From assembly GCA_047495785.1 (NCBI GenBank), contig JBLDXI010000004.1, positions 2,883,462-2,947,461 on the forward strand: 64,000 bases of DNA. Direction: 5' to 3'. The notes under the pieces were generated by a model. It did not search any database. It saw only the letters and a program-made list of their open reading frames with translations, and was not told where the DNA came from. The stretch's first letter is position 1; the number at the start of each line of letters is the position of its first letter. Both the position numbers and the translations under genes were made by a program. Positions 1 through 10,300 of this stretch are shown here, piece by piece. Source of the stretch: Lepidodermella squamata. Taxonomy: Eukaryota > Gastrotricha.

Positions 1-311
1 TGAGAGCTCGCCCACTCGCTTGTCAAAAGTTCGGATGTGCGGTAAACGTTTTTCCGTTAATTCTTCACGCGAGAAATCCATATCTAGTCGATAGAGAATT
101 TTCGGAACTTTCTTTTGGTATAAAAACCGCCTAAATAATCAAAATTTGCCCTTTGACTTTACCGCACGCGGCCTTGAAATTTCCATAGTTGTGCGCGTTT
201 TGTCCACTTTTACCCTCCGACTGGACGGAACTAATATGGGCCTGGAATTGAGCTATTAATACAGTTCTGCCCTTTATTATTTCAAATGATCATTGCTGTC
301 TGCCCTTTATT

Positions 312-1620
312 CCGGTTGCACATTTACGGATCCGCGGTGGTTTCCTCCGGTCACTAAAAAGCCGCGAAATGCTAGTTTTCACTAACAATTAATTGCCCGC
401 ACGCTATTGGTCGATTCAAAAATAAGCGCGGGAGTCGCATTAATGCCACAGCGAAACAAAATAACCGTCGACTTCACAGATTCATGGTTAATAATGCAGA
501 CCGGCGCAAATAGAAGAGCCTCATTTTTAGATGCTGTTACAAGTGGATTTTATGTGAAAATGATTGGAACAATTTTCCAAAAAATCCCAAATACAGTGAA
601 ATCAATAATTGGAAAAATTTGCAAAGGCTGTGATTTTCACCCGAATATCAACATTTTCCTGGCTGAAAATTAGAAAAATTTGGCATAATCACCCAAAACG
701 ATCGCCCAAAAATTCAACGAAAATTGTCAATGAAAAGCGCGGAAAAACTGGACGCTAAATCACAGGTGGACTAGAATTTTGAATATCAATAACAAGTTTT
801 TTGTTTTATACGGGTGAGGTTGTCACAAGTCATTACACATTACAGTATGGCAGTTTTTACGTTCGTTCATGCTGCTTTCGTGGCTATAGTTTTTTTCCTT
901 CAGTAGTAAAATATCACATAGCAATAAAACTTGCTAACGCTATTTTTTGCAACACACAACAATTTCCGCGCATTTATTAATTAGGTCACTACACACAAGT
1001 TATGAATGGCTTGCAGCCAGCTCAGTGCGTGCATTGCGATCATCTTCCGTTCTTATTTCGACAAAAATTAACGATAAAATTGGGCCTTCGAAATTAAAAA
1101 AAATAGGGGTATTTCTTTCTGCCATTCAATTGAAAATTATAACTTAATTTGTGGCCATCGATTTAAAAGCAGCAAATGGATATTAGGCAATTTTTATTTA
1201 TAATTTTGCAAAATGCCAAGCGTAAAATTTGTCGCATCAAGGTGATTTAAATTGCTTGCAAATTGAAGCCTTGGCTTATTTTTTCCAATAATTTTTGCTA
1301 AATTTTTCTTTCGAAATAAATAATTTATTCATTTCTTAGTGGAGTAATTTTCACAATAAGTCAATTTTTGCAGTTTGTGAGAATGTAGGATGTAGGTCTT
1401 AATATTCCCGTCTTAATATATCCGTCGGTCTTGACTTTTAGCCACAAACCTGCAAAGTCAACCGTTGTTTTGTTTTACAGTGGCATTAGTGCGGTTCCCG
1501 CGTTTATTTTTGAATCGACCAATAGCGTGTAAGCAAATAATTATTATGGAAAACTAGCCTTTCACGGCTTTTTAGTGGCCGGAGGAAACCACCGCGGATC
1601 CGTAAATGTGCATTCCGGTT
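312..1620. repeat. Foldback element with about 125-bp inverted ends
   Basis: The stretch 312..436 recurs in inverted orientation at 1493..1620. Both copies contain CATTTACGGATCCGCGG, a TTTCCTCCGG block, and CACGCTATTGGTCGATTC followed by AAAAATAA. The copies have small substitutions and indels, so the element is not brand new. The 1.06 kb between the arms (437..1492) is AT-rich and shows no gene I can recognise. The arrangement fits a foldback transposon or MITE-like element. I did not find a clear target-site duplication, so its class is open. Confidence 0.6.
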
Positions 1621-2482
1621 CTGTCCTACATTTGGGTCCTGCCTAATAATTCGTAAAATACGGTAAATTACGTGAACACAGAGATGCAAAATCCTTGATG
1701 AAAACAGCTTTTGAGGATGAATTTCGGTCTGCGATGAGTTGACGAAAACCAGCCTGGTTTGTCGCAAGAATTTCATGAGCTAAAAAAATGAAGTATGAGC
1801 GGACACCGCCGATTCGAAAAAATGGAAATGTGGCTCTTTTGGCGAAAATCGCCACGGTTGACTGCTATAATTAGTGATTTTCGCGTAAAATATCTGAGAA
1901 ATGTATGACGAAGTTTTTCCGAGGTATGCTATAGCTTGACGACCCGCACCTTAGTGGGTCAGCTCATGCTACTTTTCGATCAGATTAATAAGGATAAGAA
2001 CCGCATCCGATTAAAGGCCGCCGAGTTTTTGGGCCTTTTCCAGAAAATAGTCGCATATTCAACAACTTATTCAACAATTTATCATAACTGATAACTGACA
2101 TGGAAATTCAATGTTTGGATCCTATCCATAGATCACGGACCTCCATGATCCCATAAAATCTCTACATGTCTTCTTCAAAGGCAATGCCGCCATGATATTC
2201 AAAAATCGGCATAAACAGCTCAAAATCCAACTCGAATGATAACTCGAATCAAGAATTGGAAAATTTGACGCGGCTCTGTGAGCACTGGTTTGTTTATCGC
2301 GCACTGGCTAAGCGTACACAAAGTGTGTTAGGATGATTGGCTACTTGATCACAGCGAGCGTTAAAATCTAGGTGTGCGTGACGCAATCACGTCCAGATAA
2401 ATTCGGAATGGTGAAAATTTGTTAAATTTTCCAAAAAAATCATGAATCGTCTTCATGAAAGAAAATTGAAATTTCAACTAAC
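1621..2482. other. No recognised gene
   Basis: Only short ORFs without family resemblance are present. This is where exons C to G of P1 would be expected on the minus strand. I looked for the C-x(7-10)-C-x6-C core and the LxxC exon there and did not find them. Confidence 0.5.
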
Positions 2483-2873
2483 CATGATCTCGCCTTCTTT
2501 CGCACAGCCAGGGATGCCCGGTCGGCATATCGCTGCCTGAGTCGCCAATCGGTAGCACAATCTAGCAGTCTGTGGATGTAACACAATTCAATTAACAATT
2601 CAAGCCGCAAACACAATCGAAAAAAGAAACTCACCGATGTCATGCACTTTGATTTATCCGACCAACTTCCGCCGAGCTGGTGAAAGAGAACAACTTGAAA
2701 ATTATTTAGGCAGGTTAGAAATTATTAACCTGGTATTCGCTCAATTGAAAACAGCCGTTTGGTAATTCGCGGCAACTCGTGAACGTATCGTCGAATTGCG
2801 AGAAGCAGCGAGCCCATTCGCCACACCGAACCGTATCGATTGCGAAGAAAAAGACGAGGAAAATTGGCTTCAT
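2483..2873 (-). CDS. P1: 5' exons of a secreted Cys-module protein (partial)
   Basis: Exon A (2730..2873, 48 codons) starts with ATG and a hydrophobic signal peptide (MKPIFLVFFFAI). It continues into the core C-x10-C-x6-C (RCFSQFDDTFTSC, then CRELPNGC) and ends EYQ before a GT donor. Exon B (2483..2569, 29 codons) starts TARLCY and has C-x9-C-x6-C, ending before a GTTAGT donor. Both exons match the A and B exons of P2, P3 and P4 in position of cysteines, length and phase 0 borders. P2 exon A is especially close (shared GEWARCFSQFDD and CRELP). No further exons are visible downstream, so this is either a truncated paralog or one whose later exons have diverged or been displaced. The function is unknown; secretion is inferred from the signal peptide. 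Confidence 0.72.
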
Positions 2874-3639
2874 TATCACACAAAGTAAGCGTGGAAATAA
2901 TAAAAGTGAAATCAGCGTTTGGAATGAACAATTATTAAAAACATGTTTTGAATTTTGAGACGGAAGCGCGTGGCTATATTTTCAGGCACGTGGAAATAAT
3001 TTCCATTGTAGGTGACGGATTATTTTTTTAGTTGTAGTTTTTGTGAATAGTTTTCATTCATCGCCAATCGCCATTTAATAAATGAGCAAAAGGTCACCGA
3101 CCCCACGACCTCAGCGCCATCAGTATCATTGCGGCGCGCTACGCACAAAAATAGAAGAAAAAAACGGTTGTCATTCATCGATAACAGGGCATCAGTGCGA
3201 AAAAATTCAAATTCGATTAAAATATGCATTACTGCGAAAAAGCAAGAACTGGGCGCTCTAATTAATTAATTGGAAATTTGGTTTTCTATTCTTAATAGTG
3301 CGATGCCCTTGAATCAGTCATCATCGTCTTTTCAATGCAAACTGGGCGAGCATGTCTTCGAATCCGGAACTAGGTCAACAAGAAAACGACCTGACCCAGG
3401 ACGAAAGCGACTCAAAGTCCAACCGCGACCTCGACTCGAGTCAGACGGGAGCACTCAGCAGCCAATCGCGTGCGGTCATTCGGCAAAGCAGCAAAAAAAA
3501 CAAAATAAAAGACCTCACATCGCAATAAACTGGATGAAACTGGATGAAGCAGTTGATGAAAATGACGGAATACACCTGACAAATTATGAAAACATGATTA
3601 ATTGAAATATAATAATAATGATCTTTACTCTTTACTCTT
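2874..3639. other. No recognised gene
   Basis: This stretch lies upstream of P1 exon A. Open frames exist on both strands around 3270..3710 but have low-complexity composition and no domain I recognise. Confidence 0.45.
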
Positions 3640-3960
3640 CGTGACTGAGCGTCTAGTACCGTTCCCGGTTTTGAAGAGGCGAAGGCAGGCGAAGATTGAT
3701 CCTCAGGCAACTGGGGTAATTATAGCCGTTGACCATTTCTTCTGGGACTCTCTTATCTATCCAAGCTCAATTCAAAATTTCCCTGAGCCATTCAATATTG
3801 GCGTCGCTCAGAGGTTCGACCATTTCGGGTCTTACTTCATCTATACCCGGGGCTTAACCGTTTTTCATGTGGTCGATGGCATTTTATATTTCTGTAATTT
3901 CTGTTCAATTTTGATTTTTATCTAATAGAATTTCATCGTCGGGGTTATTAGGTTCCTTTT
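3640..3960 (-). pseudogene. Decayed non-LTR (LINE) reverse transcriptase fragment
   Basis: Read on the minus strand, and allowing stops and frame changes, the sequence spells RT-like phrases: APGIDEVRPEMV, then NIEWLREILN, then a DWSTAIITPV-like piece. This is the APGxD ... P..W..a.i.Pv block found at the start of non-LTR RT domains, broadly RTE/CR1-like. Internal stops (after KNG and after REILN) and a frameshift make it non-functional. The sequence just left of it (GACTGAGCGTCT core at about 3645) belongs to a repeat also found at 27926..28040 and at the palindrome centre near 54136..54190. Confidence 0.6.
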
Positions 3961-5087
3961 CAAGTCCTTGTAATAGATCCATAAAATAAGTTTTAATTAC
4001 TTCTAATATTTCCTAAAATTTGAACCAAAACCCCAAATTGAATTTCTGGGAGTTTATTAATGGCACTATTAAGCTGATCTGCTTGCCTGAACTTCATGGT
4101 TTAGCTGAGCTGGCTGCAAGCTGAGCTTGTTACTCGAGTCGAGGCTATGTGCACCCCCTGAAAAAGGTACCACTAAGTTGCTATGCGTACCCTTTTACTT
4201 TCAGGGGTACAACAAATTTGCTGTGTGTACCCACCTTAGAAAACGTTTAAAAAATATCGTAAACGATCTGAAATTATGAAATTTTGACCCTTATTAGCGA
4301 TTAGTTATTTTTAGATCTAATTCTTGGCAGCTCCGCATGACAAATGCCCATCCTCACCTAGGACCAGGCCCAAGCCCAATGAGAATTGCATTGAAATAAG
4401 AATTAAAATTCAGAACCATCCAGGACAACTTCAGATATAGGTTGGTGTTCTCCGAACAACTGCAGCTCAAATCCAATAGGCCTCTGTTAAAAGACGTTCG
4501 AGAGCACGGTGATATAGACGAAACTAGTCTCGAACAATTCTGGCGCGAGAACAAATATTGTACGCTGGCGGCCTCTTGCCTCTTGGATTTGTGCTACGGT
4601 TGTTTAGGACACTTGTCCCTGTTCCCTGTTATTGAAACCGGCTCGAAATTCCTCGATCCTTCTTGGTTATGATCCCAAAGGCGTCATCCACGCGTCGGCC
4701 ATCCGGTGACACTTTTTAGATTTGTGATTGCTTCATGTTTAAAAAGCGAACGAAACCACTTGGACTTGGACCAGCGACTTGGAAAGGGTGGAGGACAAAC
4801 GCAGAGTGATTGAGTTCACAAAAATCACGAACGAAATCAGTCTTCAATTTACCGTAAATACGATTTGAAAGGCTAGATCGAAGTCCTATAGGGCATGGTC
4901 TGAGTTCTCTTGAGATTTCAAGACCGGTTTGCACTGATTTGAGTCTGCTAGGACATTTTCCTGAAAACGATCTTCAAAAGCAAAAGAATACAGCGCCTTA
5001 TAATCAACTTTGCATCCCGCAGTTCATCCCGCAGCTCATTCCGCACAGTGTCATCCCGCACTTAAGGAGTATGAAATAAAGAAAAAT
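3961..5087. other. No recognised gene
   Basis: AT-rich sequence with short ORFs only. A 77-codon open frame at 4442..4672 (ends GSKFLDPSWL) has no recognisable domain. At about 5021..5063 there are short direct repeats of CATCCCGCA type. Confidence 0.45.
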
Positions 5088-5160
5088 CGGACGCGGGCGG
5101 GACTCAAACCAGTGACTACAATCACCAAACACGCACACTAATCGATTGCGCCACCGGTCC
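5088..5160 (-). tRNA. tRNA-like sequence (probably tRNA-derived SINE or pseudogene)
   Basis: On the minus strand the sequence has an A-box-like TGGCGCAATCGATTAG and a B-box-like GGTTTGAGTCC at tRNA spacing, and starts GGACCGG. The acceptor ends pair only partly and I could not fold a standard 7-base anticodon loop. It is therefore better read as a tRNA relic or SINE head than a working tRNA. Confidence 0.4.
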
Positions 5161-6005
5161 AATCACAATAAGATATACAGAACGGCGATACTTGGTTCGC
5201 GCAGAAATTGCGTGCTAAGTCAGTCAAATTGGCGTGCGGCCAAGGCTAAAATCGCGATTCCTGAAGCTGATTTCGACGCGATCGGCGGCGAATTTGGTTT
5301 TTATAAGGGATCATGATGTCGTTTCGGTATCTCTAAAACGGCGAAACGACATTTTCCAGGAAATTATCCGCAGAAATATTCACAAAAATAGCGTTAACTC
5401 AGAGAGCGAAGTGCCGCTGGGGATGGTAGGGATAATCCTTTCCAGTTCCATCGGTGAACTCAGTCAAAAACCAAAGAGGGGACCCATATGTCGATTTTCC
5501 TTATCCTTACCAGTTCCGCTGTCCTACTTCGCTATCTGCTAAAGCTCGCTGAAAACAGACTGAAAATGCGCTCAAGAGCCCAACAGACTGGAAATTACAA
5601 GAAAAATATGTTCAAACAGCGTGATATATTTGAGCTTTGACGCAGAATTTCGAAATTCTGAGCATCTTTTGCCACCCAGAAAAATGATAAAAACGAAAAA
5701 CCGCAAGATAGAAATAATTTTGATTTTGGCTTCCACGCGTCTAAACATCAAGGCCCGCTCCGGCCTGTTTTTAAATAACTACAAATCCGGCTCGGCTCGG
5801 CCCAACAAAAGTATCATCACCTGTACTTTGAGTACAGCATCTCTCCTGTACTATAAGTACAGTAATTTATTTATTTATTTATTCCTAACTCGAGTAACAT
5901 TGGGCCGTGCGTATATGTGTACAGCCCGATTTCTACAGTACTCAGCTTAACACGTTTTTCAACGATCGATTCGGTTTCGGTTGACTGATTCAGCTTGACA
6001 ATCGG
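5161..6005. other. No gene; short palindromes and (TTTA)n
   Basis: Two neighbouring palindromes occur at 5821..5863 (CTGTACTTTGAGTACAG and CTGTACTATAAGTACAG). A (TTTA)n microsatellite follows at about 5866..5884. The remaining sequence holds no recognisable coding region. Confidence 0.5.
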
Positions 6006-6503
6006 CTAAATCGGCTTTGTTTGAGTTGACGTTTCGTAGCGCTGAACTCGTTCTTTGATGATCCAGCGATCGCCTCCATATTCGTCCGCTTCCATCATAT
6101 CGAGTAGGAAGTCTCGTTCATTCGCATCGCTGTTGCGTAGCATCGCATACACGCCAACTGACACCGGCCCTGCCGATCCTGGCCATCAGATTTGCTTTGT
6201 ATTCCGGTACGAAACCATCATAACATTGCTTGGTATAGTACTCAGCAGGAGTCTCGGCGTAGAAGCAGAAGAATTTCGTGGTGTAGCCATGCCACGTGCA
6301 TGAATCGATGAATGGGATTGCCACGTGCTCGTAGTCGTAGTAGATTGATGACGGGCAGCTTGTTGTTGAAGCAGCTTTGTTTTTGGAAATATCTGACGAA
6401 GTTGGCGTATCGATAATAACAGCGGCAAAAATTGTTTGAAAATAATCAGAAGCGCGCGTTCTAGGAGACGGCACTGGAATCGAAAACGACAGTAACCTCA
6501 GCA
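6006..6503 (-). pseudogene. CTLD-like C-terminal fragment with a frame break
   Basis: The minus-strand reading frame contains DSCTWHGYTTKFFCF, a C-x10-C pair like the end of a C-type-lectin-like domain. It is followed by ETPAEYYTKQCYD and VPEYKANL. Around 6150 the frame shifts by one base. In the new frame it reads GVYAMLRNSDANERDF, LLDMMEADEYGGDRW and ends at a TAG at 6006. A very similar stretch lies at 15320..15704. The lectin assignment rests only on cysteine spacing, and the acidic tail after it is not known to me. The break could be a small intron, a real frameshift or a sequence error. Confidence 0.35.
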
Positions 6504-7300
6504 ATTTTTTTTTAATATTTTTTGGTGTGCTATGGCGTGTAACATCCTCGTAGCATCATCCCTTGTTACTCTTTTTTTGATGAAAGCCCGTGCTGGCATT
6601 GGTAACACTTTTCCCTGGTGGATAATCTGCATATGCACATTTTCTAGTGTGCGCGATTTGACAAAAAACGGATGACACGAGCTGGAAGCGATCTCTTTCC
6701 GCTTTTTCGCTCCATTCAAAAGTGTGTGCATATGCAAACCATCTTTATTTCTTTGCTGCATCTTACTAAAAAAGGTGGTGATTAATTTTTCCAAGAATAT
6801 TGCATCATTGCAGCAGTTATATTGCCCGTTTTTCTCTGCGGTAGTTCACTGCGATCAGGCTGGCTTTTGGAGGAGCATCTCGGCTCTTGAGAAATCCTAC
6901 AAACAGAGGGCGTTCTACGATGTCTTCAAAAAGCTGCTTTTCCAGGTTTTCTCAAGCGGCTAGGGTGCCCCTAAATTTTACAAAGTCTAGGGAATGATTG
7001 TTGAGGCCTCTATCACTTCTGATCAAGACGCATGAATGAAGTATGGAACGGCTTATGTGTCAATAAAAACTATCGATCGAAACAAAAAAATTTTCGGGAA
7101 GCGCGACCAAAACTGAAAAATAGCATGAGGATTTTTCGATTTTAAAATGAGCACGCGCCGCCTCATGAAGCCATATGTTTCACGTGGCGGTGTTTTTCTG
7201 CGCTTAAGAATGTTAACATCGCTTTCATTCACTTTAAATTATCCACGCATTTATTTTCAATTCTCAAGCGTTTTTCCATATTTCTATCTTTTGAAGAAAA
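6504..7300. other. No recognised gene upstream of P2
   Basis: Open frames occur on both strands at 6498..6963. None shows a domain, and a signal-peptide exon is not evident. The region would hold the P2 promoter, but I see no diagnostic motif. Confidence 0.45.
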
Positions 7301-10300
7301 ATGCGACAAGTTTTTGCGACATTGATATTTTACTCGGCGGCTGTTGAATGGGTGCTTTGCGGCGAATGGGCTCGCTGCTTCTCGCAATTCGATGACAGGT
7401 TCACCGATTGCCGCGAACTGCCGACCGGCTGTCAGCTATTAAGGGAATATCAAGTTCGTTCCAGCCTTAACGAAGTGGCTTAATTTAATTTTGTTGCTGT
7501 CAAAGGTCGGAAGCAGCATTTCTGATAAAAGCAGTTGTCTGAAAGGGGTGCGATTCCATTATTTTTATTTGATTTGATTATACTAGGAAGTTATTTCAAA
7601 TAGACTGCTAGGTTGTGCTACAATTATGACACTTACGCAGCGACTTGCAGGCCGGGATCACCTGGGTGTAGCAAAACAACCGAATTCATGGTTAGTCACA
7701 GGCACATATATGCCTGATTTTTTTTGTTATTTTTTAATAAGGTCCAAAGGTCGTCGTGGCCAGAAATTAGCTCATTAGAAGCGATCGTTATTTTTCTTCT
7801 GCGACCAGCAAAAAATCTCATTCATGAAAATCACGTATTTACGGAATTTACGCCGCGAATTTTATCGGTTATTTTGTTATCAATTATAATTTTTATTATC
7901 GATGGCAAATTAATTTTGTTTTCAATTATAATTTTTATTATCGATGGCAAATTAATTTATTATTCAAAAAAAAATTTTTCCATCGAAAGTAATTATTATT
8001 CACGCTTATGCTAAACACGTCACGTGATTTTTTACGCAAACCCGGATACCGCTAGCTTTGAAGCCGCTGCGTCCTTGTACGTCTCATGTCCGACAAGGTT
8101 TCACTTTTTTCTGAATTTATCCATTTCTGTCTTCGATAAATTCAAGGTTGGTGCATCCTACAACGGTGCGTACCCCTTCAGAACAAATCTGGCGGCTTGT
8201 GTTAACGACTTCACCTTATTCCCGGTGATCATCTATTTGTTGAGAATGATTAGAGAATAACAAGATTGTTCCCGCAGAATCGTAAATTCGACTCGTGTGC
8301 CGCTCAGCAGTTCGTCACTTGTGTGCCCAGTGAAGTTGCCTGCCCCAGCGGGGTGAGTACAAAGTATTTATCTACAGGGTGTTCTTTTTAAAACCGAACA
8401 TCCTGCCGTAGTCGCGAAAAATAAATTTGCCGGCTATTTTACAAAAATAATTTTACTAAAATAATTTTTTATCACTTTTAATATAAATTTTTAATTTTAT
8501 TTTCAATTGCACGATGCCCTTGAATTTTAGCGCGCGTTGCCACGTCGACGCGTCGGTTTTTAAATTTTAGCGGTTAAAACGCCTGAAATCAGGGTTTTCG
8601 CGCCTGGTTCCTAAGGTAACCGGCAAGCGCGCGGCTCCTTTCCGCGCATCATTCAAGTCAGTTAAGCGAGCTAAATGTTTTAGCCGCGCCGTTTTTTCTT
8701 ATTCGGTCTCAGTTTTCGCAATGTGGTATACCCAAAATCGGTGAAAAGAGCCTTAAATTGCGCTTCCTTGCCGTTGAAATCCACCGCTGGAATCAAAAAG
8801 ACGGCGGTGCAACGTGGTTTTCTGCTGTCTTGAGGAGTCTAATGATATAACAAGCGGCCTTGAAAACTTGTCGCTCAAGTTTCAGTCCGCGGATCAGAGA
8901 AACGCACCATTTTCTGGGCGAAATGCAATGCAACTAGCTGTTTCACGATGAAAAGGGCAGTGGTATCATGTAAATAAACGGAAAGCTGGGGGAAACATGT
9001 CGAATTTACTGGCATAGATGTTGCTGATGCGGAAGACACGTTGCCTTCCTTCATTATCCTTGATGTTCTCTCATCCTTGTGTGATACTTCGTCGTCCGCA
9101 GTGAGGCCGTAGCTAACTTCTATAGACTAATTAAAGCTGATCTCAAAGGCGTTACCACCGTTATCATCAAAGCTGTCTCGTAGAACATGTTCATAATATC
9201 AAAAAGAAAAAATACAAGGTATTTTAGATTACGATGATTTAGCCGCTCAGTTCATTTCGTTTGCTGCTGTTCGTAACATCAGTCATGTTCCTTACTAAGG
9301 ATAGTGGTTTACAAGTCAGCGTAGCTTGGTGCTTAGTAAGGACTGTCATCCTAATAGTCATAACTATGGACACTCACTCTTCACTCTACGCCGCGTCTTT
9401 TAAGGTGCACGGGTCCATCTGAGATCAGATCCTTAGATCGCTCAGTCTGAAGCGGCGAAGTCTGAGTAAGGATTGTTGAGTAAGCCATTCCTACCAAGCA
9501 TACCAGTGACACCGCGTCCTTACTTGGAAGCCATCTTGCTAAGGATGTCTTGCTTAGTAAGGACATCCTTAGTAAGGAATTCCTTATAGCAAGATTGCTT
9601 TCAAGTAAAGAGAGCGCTTAGCATCTCTTTTACTCATAAATGCATCCTTAACATCCATAGCATGGAAAATCAACATCGCTAGGCTATGAACAGCCGTTTA
9701 TTTGCACCATTCAGATCAAGTTGAGTGTTTAACAAAACGTCATGTAAACTTTAACATCATTGGCAGCATCCGGCGCGCGGCGTGAGTCGTTAAGAGTGAG
9801 AATTTAGCATCATTTTCGGCGAAAAATTCAGTGGTATCACTGGATCCCACGGAGATTTGAAAACAGCCGATGACTGAGACAACGCTTAGGACTGATAACC
9901 GAGATCTTATTCAGACATTGATCACTCGTTTGCGGCGGCGCAGGGCAGCGGCGGGAATATTCCGTGGTATGCCCGTGTCCTGTCATCCATTTCCCTGCGG
10001 TAACCGCAGTTACGGGCGGATGTAACTGTTTGTGAGACTGCGGTAACAAAGCAAGTTTAACACCACGCCAGTCTTTGTCTTTTATATGCATCCCTTTGAT
10101 CTCTGATTCTACGCGTCCTGTAAGAACAGTCCAGCATTCTCGCATAGATTTTACGTTTCTTGTAATATTTTAGTGGTAAACTATTTGATTGATGTAACTT
10201 CAAGCGCAATAAATCACAATAATATAACGCGCCCCACTCCCGGAGAAATAGAAGAATAAGCGAAAACAAACGATTTCAAACCTTAGCCCTAATGCGGCCG

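Noticed and set aside
6498-6963. ORFs MEKLITTFFSKMQQ (minus) and the frame ending VFKKLLFQVFSSG (plus)
   Set aside because: Overlap in antisense with no recognisable motif, signal peptide or paralog in the window.
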